Origin: Bacillota bacterium
GTDB lineage: Bacteria; Bacillota; UBA4882; UBA8346
Reading direction: 5' to 3'
Length of the DNA: 64,000 nucleotides
Assembly: GCA_029776205.1 (NCBI GenBank)
Contig: JAKOTQ010000118.1
Location: 1 to 64,000, forward strand
The notes below the pieces were generated by a model that saw nothing but the letters and a program-made list of their open reading frames with translations, did not search any database and had not been told where the DNA came from. Numbering within the stretch: the first letter of the stretch is position 1; every line of letters starts with the position of its first letter. Positions 33,551 through 43,759 of the stretch are shown here, piece by piece. Made by a program: the position numbers and the translations under genes.

Positions 33551-34307
33551 GCGTGAGATTGTCCTTCCAAACAATGGCCTGTTATCAGATGAGGAATTCT
33601 ATGAGTTAATGATGGCTTACCGGAAAGGCAATCCGGAAGCAAAAGAAGTTATTATCCAATGTAATTTGCGTTTAGTGATGAGCATTGCCCAGCGGTTTGC
33701 GGGCCGCGGCGAAATGGAAGATCTTTTTCAAATCGGGTGTCTTGGTTTGCTGAAAGCCGTCGATAAGTTCGATCCGTCCTATGGTGTAAAGTTTTCAACC
33801 TATGCGGTTCCGTTAATCATCGGGGAGATCAAGCAGTACTTACGGGATGAGGGCCCGTTAAAGGTCAGTCGGGGAATTAAAGAGATTGCGGCCAAGGTCG
33901 AACAGACACGGTATCAGCTTGCTAATGAACTGGGGAAGGAACCAACTCTTTCGGAATTGGTTGAAGCCAGCGGATTATCCCGGGAAGAGATTGCCAGCGC
34001 CTTGGAAGCTACCCGGCCGTTAAACTCCCTTCAAGAGGTCATCTATGAGGAAGAGGGCGAAAGTATCAGCCGGGAATATTTAATCGGCGAAGAAGATACT
34101 GAGCACCATCGATGGTTGGAACGGTATGCGTTAAAAGAAGTCATTGCGAAGTTGCCGGAGCGGTTGCGGCTTTTAGTTGAACTCCGGTTTTTTCAGGAAA
34201 AAACCCAAAGCGAAGTTGCGGAATATTTGGGTGTTTCACAAGTTCAGGTTTGCCGGTTGGAAAAAGAAGCGTTGTTGCAATTGCGTAAATTATATCTGAG
34301 CGAGTAA
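33525..34307 (+). CDS. sigF: RNA polymerase sporulation sigma factor SigF
   Basis: 260 residues. Region 2 (NLRLVMSIAQRFAGRGEMEDLFQIGCLGLLKAVDKFD...FSTYAVPLIIGEIK), region 3 (LGKEPTLSELVEASGLS) and the region 4 helix-turn-helix (TQSEVAEYLGVSQVQVCRLEK) are all intact. First compartment-specific sigma factor of the forespore. It starts inside spoIIAB. A terminator begins within its last codons. Confidence 0.95.
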   Translation: MLSSPGVVKREIVLPNNGLLSDEEFYELMMAYRKGNPEAKEVIIQCNLRLVMSIAQRFAGRGEMEDLFQIGCLGLLKAVDKFDPSYGVKFSTYAVPLIIGEIKQYLRDEGPLKVSRGIKEIAAKVEQTRYQLANELGKEPTLSELVEASGLSREEIASALEATRPLNSLQEVIYEEEGESISREYLIGEEDTEHHRWLERYALKEVIAKLPERLRLLVELRFFQEKTQSEVAEYLGVSQVQVCRLEKEALLQLRKLYLSE

Positions 34308-34319
34308 TGCTCAGTTTTT
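34296..34319 (+). terminator. Terminator overlapping the sigF stop codon
   Basis: CTGAGC (34296-34301) pairs with GCTCAG (34309-34314), followed by TTTTT. The left arm is coding sequence and the TAA is in the loop. Confidence 0.7.
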
Positions 34320-34466
34320 ATTTATCACGACATTGAAATGGAGGGAAAGTCCGCAACAAAAAAGAATATACTTCTATAACTGTTCATTGCTGACTGTGGG
34401 TTTTCTATTATTAGAGAAGTTGTGCATTATTGCTGCGTTTTACACCATAATATAGGAGAGCGACAC

Positions 34467-35501
34467 ATGATCTATCAAAATATGGAATTTCATAATGTGG
34501 CGGAACTTCAATCGATTCAAAACGTGGCTGGCCTTCGGTTGCAGCGTTTTCCGGAGTCTGTCCGTTATTCATTGGGCCATGGGGATCATGAGCGGGGCCG
34601 GTTCTATGCGGAACGTTCCGTTGGGTGTGAGATCCGCTTTGTGACGGATGCCCCATTTTTTAGAATAACGCTTTCGGCTGTTGAAAATGAAGGCATGGTC
34701 TTTATATATAAAGGAAATTTTCTGCATGATAGTTTCCGGCTTCAGCCGGGGGTACCTACAACCCTTCATGTGGAAACACCTCCGAAATTTGAGACGGTTA
34801 ACTCTTCGGCCTTGAAAGCGCCTTTTTCGCCGGCGGTGTGGCGCATCCTGTTTGGTCATGAAGCCTGTTTTGCCTTTCATCATCTTGAAACCTTCGGCCA
34901 TGCGGTACGGCCGCCCCGGGAGGGAGAAAGGCCTGCGCTTCGCTGGTTGGCTTATGGTTCATCCATCACTTTTGGCGGTAATGCGTTGCTATATACCAAC
35001 ACCTATATTCAACAGGCAGCCAAAAGGCTGGGCGTAGATGTTGCGTGTAAAGGGATGCCGGGTTCCTGTTTTTGCGATCCTCTGATGGTGCGATACATAG
35101 CTGAAGAAACCGAATGGGACTTTATTACGCTGGAATTAGGCGTCAATATGCGGGGACGATTTACCGCCGCTGAATTTGAAGAGAGGATTCGCGGGCTGAT
35201 TCGGGAAGTTCAGACCCATCATCCCGCCAAACCAGTGATTGTTATCAATATTTATCCGAATGAGGCTATTCATTTGAAAGATCAAAATGATCGAATCGCT
35301 CAGGATAACTGGGAATTTAACCGTATTGTCCAACAGGTCGTTTCCGAGTTGGGCAGCCCCAATCTCCATTTTATCGATGGTGCTGACATTTTGACGGATT
35401 TCTCGGGATTGACCACGGACTTGCTTCACCCGTCCGATGACGGCCATATTCACATGGGCGACAATTTGGCTAGACGGTTGAAGGCGATACTGAATATATA
35501 G
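34467..35501 (+). CDS. SGNH/GDSL-type hydrolase
   Basis: About 344 residues. N-terminal beta-sandwich-like domain (residues 1-~150), then an SGNH esterase domain: Block I YGSSITFGG with the nucleophile Ser, GMPGSCF (Gly block), LELGVNM in place of GxND, and DLLHPSDDGHIHM with the catalytic Asp and His. No signal peptide, so it acts in the cytosol. ATG at 34467 behind AGGAG. Neighbour genes give no substrate clue; a carbohydrate esterase is plausible for this two-domain layout. Confidence 0.8.
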   Translation: MIYQNMEFHNVAELQSIQNVAGLRLQRFPESVRYSLGHGDHERGRFYAERSVGCEIRFVTDAPFFRITLSAVENEGMVFIYKGNFLHDSFRLQPGVPTTLHVETPPKFETVNSSALKAPFSPAVWRILFGHEACFAFHHLETFGHAVRPPREGERPALRWLAYGSSITFGGNALLYTNTYIQQAAKRLGVDVACKGMPGSCFCDPLMVRYIAEETEWDFITLELGVNMRGRFTAAEFEERIRGLIREVQTHHPAKPVIVINIYPNEAIHLKDQNDRIAQDNWEFNRIVQQVVSELGSPNLHFIDGADILTDFSGLTTDLLHPSDDGHIHMGDNLARRLKAILNI

Positions 35502-35683
35502 GAGACGGGAGAGTTAGTAGATTTAAACGAGCGGAGAATTAGGACAGACCTCACCCCTGCCCTCTCCTGGAGCGAGGGATGTCGAAGTCTGAAATTTAAA
35601 TGTATTGGGAAAGCGTGTGTGTCTTCGCTATGAACTGTGTACTGTGAACTATGTACGCATATTAAATGAAGAAGGTGATTGAT

Positions 35684-36847
35684 ATGGATGTCAAACGGGT
35701 GTTTTTAATCGTACTGGACGGGGTTGGAGTCGGAGAACTGCCGGATGCGGCCAAATACGGAGACGTCGGCAGTAACACTGTGGGAAATATTGCGGAAGCT
35801 CTCGGCGGTTTATCTATGCCTAATATGGAAAAGGCCGGGCTCGGAAAGATTATCCCGATTAAAGGGGTATCAGCCGAGGTTCCCGGTGGCATCTGGGGAA
35901 AGATGGGTGAAAAATCGCCGGGAAAGGATACGACTACTGGGCATTGGGAGATTGCCGGATTGATTTTGGATCATCCTTTTCCAACTTTTCCGCAGGGTTT
36001 TCCGGAACGGATCATCCGGGAGTTTTGTCAGCAAACCGGCAGGGGCGTTATTGGTAACAAAGTGGCTTCAGGCACGGTGATCATCGATGAGTTGGGCGAA
36101 GAACATCTGAAAACCGGTGACCTGATCGTGTATACGTCAGCGGACAGCGTTTTCCAGATCGCTGCCCACGAAGAGGTTGTGCCGCTTTCGGAATTATACC
36201 GATATTGTGAAATTGCCCGCAATATTTTAACCGGGCCCGATGCGGTCGGCCGTGTCATCGCCCGTCCTTTCCTGGGAGAACCCGGTTCCTTCTACCGGAC
36301 GCCCGGACGGAAAGATTTTTCGGTGGAACCCTTTGGCCCGACAATTCTCGACCGGATGAAAGAAGCTGGATACACGGTATATGGGGTGGGCAAGATCGAA
36401 GATATTTTCAACAACCGGGGATTGACGGATTCCAACCATACCCATAACAATCAGGAAACGTTGGCGTTTGTCAGCGAATTGCTTGACCAAGATTTTAGGG
36501 GATTGGTCTTTGCAAATTGCATTGATTTCGATATGATTTACGGCCATCGGAATGACGTAAAAGGATTTGCCAAAGCCTTGGAAGATGTCGACAGCTGGCT
36601 GGGTGAAAATGTGGGTAAGTTAAGAGAAGGCGATGTGATGATTTTCACCGGCGATCACGGCGGTGATCCGACAACGGTAAGCACCGATCATTCCCGGGAG
36701 TATACTCCGTTATTGGTGATTGGGCCCGGATTGCCGGAAAATATAAATTTGGGTACCAGAGAAACCTTTGCCGATGTTGCAGCAACGTTGTCCCAATGGT
36801 TTGGCCTTGGGAAATGGCCGGTGGGTAAGGCCTTTGAAATCCTATGA
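35684..36847 (+). CDS. deoB: Phosphopentomutase
   Basis: Interconverts (deoxy)ribose 1- and 5-phosphate in nucleoside catabolism. 387 residues, an alkaline-phosphatase-superfamily enzyme: [15 protein letters not shown] (metal), [13 protein letters not shown] with the phosphorylated Thr, and [23 protein letters not shown] at 35684 after GAAGGTGAT. The interval 35502-35683 contains repeat-like sequence rather than a gene. Operon with the phosphorylase that follows. Confidence 0.95.
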   Translation: MDVKRVFLIVLDGVGVGELPDAAKYGDVGSNTVGNIAEALGGLSMPNMEKAGLGKIIPIKGVSAEVPGGIWGKMGEKSPGKDTTTGHWEIAGLILDHPFPTFPQGFPERIIREFCQQTGRGVIGNKVASGTVIIDELGEEHLKTGDLIVYTSADSVFQIAAHEEVVPLSELYRYCEIARNILTGPDAVGRVIARPFLGEPGSFYRTPGRKDFSVEPFGPTILDRMKEAGYTVYGVGKIEDIFNNRGLTDSNHTHNNQETLAFVSELLDQDFRGLVFANCIDFDMIYGHRNDVKGFAKALEDVDSWLGENVGKLREGDVMIFTGDHGGDPTTVSTDHSREYTPLLVIGPGLPENINLGTRETFADVAATLSQWFGLGKWPVGKAFEIL

Positions 36848-36920
36848 AACGCGATGGCATGGTCGTAACGGCAGCAACATGGGAAAATTAAATTTTGGTA
36901 TGGAAACCGAGGTGGGAGCC

Positions 36921-38222
36921 ATGCGGGTTTATGATTTGATCTGGAAGAAGCGTCAGGGCCAGGCGTTAACAGCGGATGAGATCCGCTACTTGATTAACGG
37001 GTATGTGCGGGGCGATATCCCGGATTATCAGATGAGCGCCTGGTGTATGGCAGTTTTCTTTCAAGGGATGAGTTTTGAGGAAGCCACTGCATTAACATTG
37101 GCTATGGTTGAGTCCGGCGATACGGTAGATCTTTCGTCCATTCCAGGGATTAAAGTTGATAAACACAGCACCGGCGGGGTGGGAGATAAGACTTCCTTAG
37201 TGGTATTGCCTTTGGTGGCTGCTGCTGGAGTTCCAGTGGCCAAGATGTCCGGGCGCGGCTTGGGCCATACCGGCGGGACCCTTGACAAGCTGGAGTCTAT
37301 TCCCGGATTTTCCGTTGCCGTTTCACGGGAGCGGTTTTTGAAACAAGCGGCGGAGATTGGCATCGTTTTGGCAGGGCAAACCGCTGATCTGGTCCCTGCA
37401 GATAAAAAGTTATACGCCTTGCGGGATTTAACCGCGACTATCGAAAGTATCCCATTAATCGCCGGAAGTATAGTTTCGAAGAAATTGGCTTCCGGAGCGG
37501 ATGCGGTGGTGCTTGACGTGAAATATGGGGATGGCGCCTTTATGAAAAATTTGGAGGATGCCCGTTCTCTGGCTAGGACTATGGTGGAGATCGGCAACCG
37601 GTCAGGACGGCATTTTAGGGCGCTTCTTACGTCCATGGAACAGCCGTTGGGGTTGGCGATTGGCAACAGCCTGGAAGTGATGGAAGCCATTGAAACATTG
37701 CAAGGAAAAGGCCCGGCGGACCTTACCGAGCTCAGCCTGAAATTGGGCGGAATGATGGTGGTTATGGCCGGTCTTGCTGACGGCCTGGAGGCCGGTGAAG
37801 CCCGAGTCCGTCAGGTGTTATCTAGCGGAGATGCCCTGGCGAAATTTGCTCAATTGGTAGAAGCGCAAGGAGGTAATCCCGAGGTCATTCAGGATTTTTC
37901 TCTGCTTCCTCAAGCCGGGGTGGTTCGTTCAGTTTGGGCGGAAACCGAAGGTTGGGTGGAACGGATCGATTGTCGGGAGCTGGGGCTCATTGCCATGCGT
38001 TTGGGTGCCGGCCGCAACCGGTTGGAAGATCGGATTCATCCGGAGGTTGGATTGCGGTTCTTCCCGAAGATCGGAACCTATCTTCATCGCGGCGACATGA
38101 TAGCCGAAATTTACGCTCGGAGCGAAGCGGATGCAGCTGCTGCCGAGGAGCAGCTTAGGACGTGTATTCATCTGGCGGCCCAACCGGTTCAGCCGGAACC
38201 ATTAATAAAGGAAATTATTTAA
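36921..38222 (+). CDS. pdp: Pyrimidine-nucleoside phosphorylase
   Basis: 433 residues from ATG 36921 (MRVYDLIWKKRQG), the length of B. subtilis Pdp; GAGGTG is six bases upstream. Glycine-rich KHSTGGVGDKTSL (phosphate/substrate binding) and KMSGRGLGHTGGTLDKLE are diagnostic. Cleaves uridine and thymidine, giving the pentose 1-phosphate that DeoB isomerises. The frame is open into deoB, but those residues do not align with the family. A terminator follows. Confidence 0.94.
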   Translation: MRVYDLIWKKRQGQALTADEIRYLINGYVRGDIPDYQMSAWCMAVFFQGMSFEEATALTLAMVESGDTVDLSSIPGIKVDKHSTGGVGDKTSLVVLPLVAAAGVPVAKMSGRGLGHTGGTLDKLESIPGFSVAVSRERFLKQAAEIGIVLAGQTADLVPADKKLYALRDLTATIESIPLIAGSIVSKKLASGADAVVLDVKYGDGAFMKNLEDARSLARTMVEIGNRSGRHFRALLTSMEQPLGLAIGNSLEVMEAIETLQGKGPADLTELSLKLGGMMVVMAGLADGLEAGEARVRQVLSSGDALAKFAQLVEAQGGNPEVIQDFSLLPQAGVVRSVWAETEGWVERIDCRELGLIAMRLGAGRNRLEDRIHPEVGLRFFPKIGTYLHRGDMIAEIYARSEADAAAAEEQLRTCIHLAAQPVQPEPLIKEII

Positions 38223-38239
38223 ACCAAAATTATGAAATA

Positions 38240-38273
38240 GACGCCCAATTGATTATATTGGGTGTCTTTTTTT
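38240..38273 (+). terminator. Intrinsic terminator after pdp
   Basis: GACGCCCAAT (38240-38249) pairs with ATTGGGTGTC (38257-38266) with one wobble, followed by TTTTTTT. Confidence 0.88.
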
Positions 38274-38391
38274 AGTTTTCTTTTTAAAAAATCTTTGTTA
38301 TTTTAATAACAATAATTGCGAAAATTGCCTGCCAAATAAAGATTTTGAAATATTTATCATTCTTCTGTGAACCTTATGTAACAAAAAATGC

Positions 38392-38420
38392 TTGTTCCGC
38401 ATATCGGAATACGTTATATT
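38392..38420 (+). promoter_or_regulatory. Sigma-A promoter of the rnf operon
   Basis: TTGTTC (38392-38397), 17-bp spacer, TATATT (38415-38420), about 45 bases before rnfC. Confidence 0.75.
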
Positions 38421-38464
38421 AGTATGTGAAGTTTTGGATAGTATATCATGTGTGAGGTGACAAA

Positions 38465-39781
38465 ATGCGTGCTAAAACCTTTCAGGGAGGCGTTCATCTC
38501 CATTACCATAAAGAAGCGACAGCTTCTAAACCTATAGTGGAGATGCCTGAACCGAAACAAGTCATTTTACCGGTTCAACAACATATTGGCGCGCCGGCTG
38601 AGGTCTGTGTCCAGGTTGGCGATGAAGTTAAGATCGGAGATGTGGTTGCAAAAGCCAAAGGTTTTGTATCAGCTTCGGTCCATGCGAGTATTGCCGGGAA
38701 AGTGACTGCGGTTGGGCCTGCGCCTCATCCGGGTGGTCGCAATATTATGGCTGTAACCATTGAAAATGACGGCAGTGGTGCAACAGCTTATGCAGCAGTC
38801 AAGGGGTTAGATGCTTTGTCTGCTGATGAATTGAAACAAATGATGCAGGATATCGGTTTAGTGGGTATGGGTGGAGCCGGATTCCCAACTCATGTGAAAT
38901 ATTTTCCGCCCGAAGGGAAAAAGATCGAAACCGTGATTTTGAACGGGGCTGAATGTGAGCCTTATTTAACTTGCGATCACCGGTTGATGGTGGAAGAACC
39001 GGAAAAGGTGATCCTGGGATTGCAGGCGATGATGAAGGCTGCCGGGACAGACGACGGTTATATCGGCATTGAGGTGAATAAGCCTGATGCCATTGAGATA
39101 CTGACGAAGGCTGCTGCCTCGGATCCCCGGATCAAAGTCGTGCCGCTGGAGGTGAAATATCCTCAGGGCGAGGAAAAGATGCTGATCAATGCCATCACCG
39201 GGAAAGTGATTCCGTCCGGCGGGTTGCCTGTGGATGTAGGAATCGTGGTGAACAATATTGCCACGGCAGTAACTTTGGCTGAAGCTATTTTAGAAGGAAA
39301 ACCTTTGATCAGCCGGATTGTTACAGTAACCGGAGCGGTAAAAAATCCGCAAAATCTCCGGGTGCGTCTGGGCACATCAGTGAATGAACTGGTCGATTAT
39401 TGCCAAGGATTTACCGGAACGCCGGGACGTATCGTTCTGGGCGGGCCGATGACCGGACCGGCCCAATACCGGTTGGATCTTCCGGTGACCAAAACCACTT
39501 CCGGTGTTTTGGTACAGGACCGGGGCCAAATCAAGTTGTTGGAGAGTTCCCCCTGTGTCCGTTGTGCCCGGTGCGTGGACGTTTGCCCGTACAACTTGAT
39601 GCCGTGTATGCTCGGAAGTGCCATTGAAGCCGGCGATCTGACGCAAGCTGAAAATCTTGGCATTATGGACTGCCGGGAATGTGGCTCCTGTACCTTTGTT
39701 TGCCCGGCCTGCCGTCCCATCGTGCAAACGATCAAATATGCCAAATCCAAGATCGCGGCTCAGAAGAGAAAGAACAGTTAA
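38465..39781 (+). CDS. rnfC: Rnf complex subunit C
   Basis: 438 residues. Peripheral flavin/Fe-S subunit that receives electrons for NAD+ reduction. N-terminal barrel-sandwich (GGVHLHYHKEAT), the NADH/FMN-binding GLVGMGGAGFPTHVK and NGAECEPYLTCDHRL, and near the C-terminus two [4Fe-4S] motifs, CVRCARCVDVCP and CRECGSCTFVCP. GAGGTGA before the ATG. First gene of rnfCDGEAB; Rnf couples ferredoxin oxidation by NAD+ to Na+ or H+ export. Confidence 0.96.
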   Translation: MRAKTFQGGVHLHYHKEATASKPIVEMPEPKQVILPVQQHIGAPAEVCVQVGDEVKIGDVVAKAKGFVSASVHASIAGKVTAVGPAPHPGGRNIMAVTIENDGSGATAYAAVKGLDALSADELKQMMQDIGLVGMGGAGFPTHVKYFPPEGKKIETVILNGAECEPYLTCDHRLMVEEPEKVILGLQAMMKAAGTDDGYIGIEVNKPDAIEILTKAAASDPRIKVVPLEVKYPQGEEKMLINAITGKVIPSGGLPVDVGIVVNNIATAVTLAEAILEGKPLISRIVTVTGAVKNPQNLRVRLGTSVNELVDYCQGFTGTPGRIVLGGPMTGPAQYRLDLPVTKTTSGVLVQDRGQIKLLESSPCVRCARCVDVCPYNLMPCMLGSAIEAGDLTQAENLGIMDCRECGSCTFVCPACRPIVQTIKYAKSKIAAQKRKNS

Positions 39782-39828
39782 AGAGTTTTCCAAACACCCA
39801 TAGGTATTGATCGAAAGGAGAGGATGAG

Positions 39829-40800
39829 ATGCTGGATACCCAGGTTGTAGTTTCACCAGCTCCTCATATCAAAGATGTTATTACGACTGAAAAGGCAATG
39901 AAAATGGTGATGCTTGCCTTACTGCCTGCAACATTGTTTTCCGTCATTGCCTTTGGATTTAAAGCATTAGGGTTAATCGTATGTTCGATGGTGTTTGCAG
40001 TGGCTACGGAATATACGATTCAAAAAGCCTTGAAAAAACCGGTGACCATTCATGATGGCAGTGCTGCTCTGACTGGATTGTTATTGGCATTAACCGTTAC
40101 GCCTGAGCTTCCCTGGTGGATGATTGCCGTTGGTGCGGTAGTCTCCATCGGCCTCGGGAAACATATTTTCGGCGGATTGGGTTACAACATGTTCAATCCG
40201 GCGCTGATCGGGCGGGCGTTTCTGCTTGCTTCCTGGCCGGTTGCCATGACTACCTGGTCCTGGCCATCCAAATCCTTGGGTTGGGCCGGAAGCCAGATGG
40301 ATGCCGTTTCCGGGGCAACTGCGCTCAACTTAGATAAGATGGGTATGTTGCAAAGCCTTAATTTGGATCTTCCTTATTTCAATTTACTAATCGGTAATAT
40401 TTCCGGGTCTCTGGGAGAGACTTCAGCGATTTTGCTCTTAGTCGGCGGTTTATATCTGATCATTACCAAAGTTATTGATTGGCGGATTCCGGTTTCCTTT
40501 ATCGGGACGGTCTTCGTATTGGCGCTGGTTTTCCAGAAAGATCCTATCTATCAGGTATTAGCCGGCGGTATTTTCTTAGGTGCTTTCTTCATGGCTACGG
40601 ACTGGGTAACCTCTCCGGTGACGAAGAAAGGCCGGATTTATTTCGGGATCGGCTGTGGCGTGATCACTATGTTAATCCGGCTCTTCGGCGGTTATCCGGA
40701 AGGGGTATGTTACTCCATCTTGATCATGAATGCTGTGACGCCGCTACTGGATCGGATGACATTGCCCAAACGGTTTGGGGAGGTGAAGGCCCGTGCGTGA
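39829..40800 (+). CDS. rnfD: Rnf complex subunit D
   Basis: 323 residues, about eight to ten membrane helices. The covalent FMN site is DAVSGATAL (Thr in S-G-A-T). HIKDVITTEKAMKMVMLALLP is a typical N-terminus, and the conserved ITKVIDWRIP and GYPEGVCYSILIMNA are present. AAAGGAGAGG before the ATG; overlaps rnfG by eight bases. Confidence 0.96.
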   Translation: MLDTQVVVSPAPHIKDVITTEKAMKMVMLALLPATLFSVIAFGFKALGLIVCSMVFAVATEYTIQKALKKPVTIHDGSAALTGLLLALTVTPELPWWMIAVGAVVSIGLGKHIFGGLGYNMFNPALIGRAFLLASWPVAMTTWSWPSKSLGWAGSQMDAVSGATALNLDKMGMLQSLNLDLPYFNLLIGNISGSLGETSAILLLVGGLYLIITKVIDWRIPVSFIGTVFVLALVFQKDPIYQVLAGGIFLGAFFMATDWVTSPVTKKGRIYFGIGCGVITMLIRLFGGYPEGVCYSILIMNAVTPLLDRMTLPKRFGEVKARA

Positions 40801-41386
40801 TTATTTGCGATTGATGATTGTACTCGCAGCGATCGGAGCGGTGGCTGCCGGACTGTTGGCTTTGGTGGATTCCTTCACTGAACCGAAGATTCAGGCGATT
40901 AAAATTCAAGCGGAGTCTGAAGCTTATCAACAGGCATTGCCGCAAGCCAAATCCTTTAAGGATGATGCCAAACTGCTGGAGAAGGTTAAATCCAATCCGA
41001 ATCTCGCTGATATTAACGGATTGAAAGTCGGATATGACGGTGACCAACCCGTAGGGTGGGTTTGTAAAGTATCTCCCCGCGGTTATAGCAGTAACATTGA
41101 AATGTTAGTGGGTGTTAAACCCGATGGGCAATTAGCTAAAGTAATTATCCTTTCTCAGTCGGAAACGCCGGGATTGGGAACAAATATCGTGAATCCCGAA
41201 TTTATCGAGCAACCAGCAATTTACAACAGTAATGGAGAGGATTTGAAAGTGACCAAAGACGGCGGTAAGGTGGATGCCGTGACCGGAGCGACCATCTCTT
41301 CCCGTGCCGTTCTCCGGGGCATCAATCAAGTCTTCGGATTTTACCGTTTGCAGGTACCAGAAAGCGGGGGTGGAAGTCAGCAATGA
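40793..41386 (+). CDS. rnfG: Rnf complex subunit G
   Basis: 197 residues: one N-terminal membrane helix (LMIVLAAIGAVAAGLLALV) and an extracytoplasmic FMN-binding domain with covalent-flavin motif DAVTGATISSRAV. Conserved ETPGLGTNI lies before it. GTG start at 40793 behind GGGGAGGTG. The stop overlaps the start of rnfE. Confidence 0.95.
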   Translation: MRDYLRLMIVLAAIGAVAAGLLALVDSFTEPKIQAIKIQAESEAYQQALPQAKSFKDDAKLLEKVKSNPNLADINGLKVGYDGDQPVGWVCKVSPRGYSSNIEMLVGVKPDGQLAKVIILSQSETPGLGTNIVNPEFIEQPAIYNSNGEDLKVTKDGGKVDAVTGATISSRAVLRGINQVFGFYRLQVPESGGGSQQ

Positions 41387-42030
41387 ATTTTGGGAAAATC
41401 ATTAAGAACGGATTGTTCGCAGAAAATCCGACTTTTCGTCTGGTTCTCGGGATGTGTCCGACGCTGGCCGTCAGTACGGCGGCAGTCAACGGCATCGGTA
41501 TGGGTTTGGCGGCGACTGCCGTATTGATCGGTTCCAACGTATTAATCTCTTTGTTGCGTAATGTGATACCTTCCGAAGTTCGGATTCCTGCTTATGTCGT
41601 GGTCATAGCTTCCTTTGTAACCATCGTCGACAAACTGATGGCTGCTTACATTCCCGGATTACATTCGGTGTTAGGGATTTTTATTCCGCTTATTGTGGTG
41701 AACTGTATCATTCTGGCCCGAGCTGAGGCATTTGCTTCCAAACAAACGGTGGGTAAGGCGTTTGCCGACGGTTTGGGCATGGGTTTGGGATTTACCCTTG
41801 CTTTGACTTGTATCGGTGCCATTCGGGAGCTGTTCGGTACCGGTAACCTGATGGTTGCCAAAGATTTCGGTTTTGACGGCTTTGCGTCCTGGCTTTCGGC
41901 CGGTGTAGCCAATGCTTTGAAAGAAGTTTCGGCCTTGATCATGATCCTGCCGCCGGGGGCCTTTATCACGCTTGGGCTTGTCCTTGGGTTTATCAATTGG
42001 TTAAGCAACCGTAAGGAGGCCAAACAATGA
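41383..42030 (+). CDS. rnfE: Rnf complex subunit E
   Basis: 215 residues, six membrane helices. [18 protein letters not shown] carries one of the Cys ligands of the intramembrane iron-sulfur cluster shared with Rnf[15 protein letters not shown] is the second conserved Cys segment. ATGA overlaps on both sides with rnfG and rnfA show tight coupling. Confidence 0.95.
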   Translation: MNFGKIIKNGLFAENPTFRLVLGMCPTLAVSTAAVNGIGMGLAATAVLIGSNVLISLLRNVIPSEVRIPAYVVVIASFVTIVDKLMAAYIPGLHSVLGIFIPLIVVNCIILARAEAFASKQTVGKAFADGLGMGLGFTLALTCIGAIRELFGTGNLMVAKDFGFDGFASWLSAGVANALKEVSALIMILPPGAFITLGLVLGFINWLSNRKEAKQ

Positions 42031-42671
42031 TCGATATCTTGGTAATTATTTTTGGTGCTATTTTGGTCAATAACTTCGTGTTAGCACAATTTTTAGGGAT
42101 CTGTCCGTTTCTGGGCGTTTCCAAACAGGTCGAAACGGCCATTGGAATGGGTTTTGCCGTTACCTTCGTTATGGCTTTGGCATCAGGGCTTACTTATGGG
42201 GTTCAAAAGATTTTAGATTTCTATCATTTGGAAGTTTTGCAGACGTTAACCTATATCCTGGTGATTGCTGTTTTGGTTCAGTTTGTGGAGATGGTTTTGA
42301 AAAAGACCAGTCCCGGGCTTTATCAGTCTCTCGGAATTTATTTACCACTTATCACTACCAACTGTGCAGTGCTTGGTGTGACGTTGATCAACTTCAATAA
42401 TCATTACAACTTTTTGAGTTCGATCATTAACGGAACGGCTGCAGCTTTAGGATTTACATTGGCGATCGTGTTGTTTGCCGGTATTCGGGAACGGATGGCC
42501 AATGCGCCGATCCCAAAATCATTGCAAGGATTTCCGATTGCATTATTGACGGCTGGCCTTTTGTCCATTGCCTTTTTGGGATTCAGCGGATTGAACCTGA
42601 AAGCGTTCTTCGAATATTTCGCCAATTTTAACTGGTCTGATTATCAGGCGTATATCAGCCAACTTTTTTAA
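42027..42671 (+). CDS. rnfA: Rnf complex subunit A
   Basis: 214 residues, six membrane helices, homologous to RnfE but with inverted topology. [19 protein letters not shown] and [12 protein letters not shown] carry the paired cysteines that complete the membrane Fe-S cluster. Starts in the stop codon of rnfE. Confidence 0.95.
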   Translation: MIDILVIIFGAILVNNFVLAQFLGICPFLGVSKQVETAIGMGFAVTFVMALASGLTYGVQKILDFYHLEVLQTLTYILVIAVLVQFVEMVLKKTSPGLYQSLGIYLPLITTNCAVLGVTLINFNNHYNFLSSIINGTAAALGFTLAIVLFAGIRERMANAPIPKSLQGFPIALLTAGLLSIAFLGFSGLNLKAFFEYFANFNWSDYQAYISQLF

Positions 42672-42686
42672 TCGGGGGGTGAGGGT

Positions 42687-43514
42687 ATGAATTCAATTAT
42701 CATTGCAAGTGTCATGTTAGCGTTAATGGGAATTCTTTTTGGGACGATTTTGGCCTTTGCCTCTAAAAAGTTTGCGGTGGAAAACGATCCGCGGATCGAT
42801 GAGATCATTGCCGTATTGCCGGGGGCCAATTGCGGTGCCTGTGGATTCCCCGGTTGCAGCGGTTTGGCGGAAGCTATAGTTAACGGAGGAGCTCCGGTCA
42901 ACGCCTGTCCGGTAGGTAAAGCACCATGTGCCCAAAAGATTGCGGCGATTATGGGCGTGGAAGTCGATGAAAACGCGAAACCCAGGTTTGCTCGATTGCT
43001 TTGTCAAGGCGGAAAAGCGGAACGGGTGGACCGTTATTACTACATGGGCGTGGCCGATTGTGCGGCAGCCCAGCTTCTTAACGGCGGGCCCAAATTGTGC
43101 GAATACGGATGCCTTGGTTTGGGGAACTGCGTTCGTTCCTGTAAATTCGGGGCCATGCGAATCAATGATAATATGTTGCCCGAGATTGACATCGACAAAT
43201 GCACCGGTTGCGGCGCTTGCGCTAAAGCGTGCCCGCGCAGCCTGATTAAACTGGTGGACGACAGCTATCGGGTGATGGTGCGTTGCAAGAGCCACAGCAA
43301 AGGGCCGGAGGTCCGCAAAGCCTGCAAAGTAGGATGCATCGGTTGCGGCATCTGCGCCAAGAATTGTCCGGCCAATGCCATTACTGTCACGGATTTTCTG
43401 GCCGAGATCAATCCCGAGCTTTGCACGGCCTGCGGTATCTGCGTCGAAAAATGTCCGATGAAAACCATCAAATTTACCTTCGAAACCGGAGAGGCTAAAG
43501 CGCAAGTTGTCTGA
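42687..43514 (+). CDS. rnfB: Rnf complex subunit B
   Basis: 275 residues: N-terminal membrane helix, an Fe-S domain CGACGFPGCSGLAEA...CPVG, then several ferredoxin-like clusters (CTGCGACAKACP, CIGCGICAKNCP, CTACGICVEKCP). This subunit takes electrons from reduced ferredoxin and so is the entry point of the complex. Last gene of the operon, followed by a terminator. Confidence 0.96.
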   Translation: MNSIIIASVMLALMGILFGTILAFASKKFAVENDPRIDEIIAVLPGANCGACGFPGCSGLAEAIVNGGAPVNACPVGKAPCAQKIAAIMGVEVDENAKPRFARLLCQGGKAERVDRYYYMGVADCAAAQLLNGGPKLCEYGCLGLGNCVRSCKFGAMRINDNMLPEIDIDKCTGCGACAKACPRSLIKLVDDSYRVMVRCKSHSKGPEVRKACKVGCIGCGICAKNCPANAITVTDFLAEINPELCTACGICVEKCPMKTIKFTFETGEAKAQVV

Positions 43515-43614
43515 TCCGGGAAGACGATAGTTTAAACTAACTATTTTATGTTGAAAGTTATGCAATATGTCAACAGTTTTTATCCCCAAATGTGGATAAA
43601 TTTGTAAAAGAAAA

Positions 43615-43644
43615 TAAAAAAGCCGCGTTAGACGCGGCTTTTTT
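43615..43644. terminator. Intrinsic terminator after the rnf operon
   Basis: AAAAAAGCCGCG pairs with CGCGGCTTTTTT around TTAGA. U-tracts exist on both strands. Confidence 0.92.
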
Positions 43645-43683
43645 ACGTTGTGGATATTGCCGGAAAAGACTCATAATTGTAAT

Positions 43684-43708
43684 AAAAAAACCGCAAAATG
43701 CGGTTTTT
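43684..43708 (-). terminator. Terminator of the tRNA-Pro transcript
   Basis: CCGCA (43691-43695) pairs with TGCGG (43699-43703). Read on the minus strand it is followed by GGTTTTTTT, 50 bases after the tRNA 3' end. Confidence 0.75.
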
Positions 43709-43759
43709 GATTTTGAAAAAAGGAATTTTCCGTTTAATGTGGAAAATAGTCAAAATAAA

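Noticed and set aside
36768-36920. 51-residue N-terminal extension of the nucleoside phosphorylase
   Set aside because: It overlaps deoB and does not resemble the family; the 433-residue form fits exactly.
42723-43589. 288-codon minus-strand frame opposite rnfB
   Set aside because: Shadow of a confidently identified gene; no ribosome binding site.
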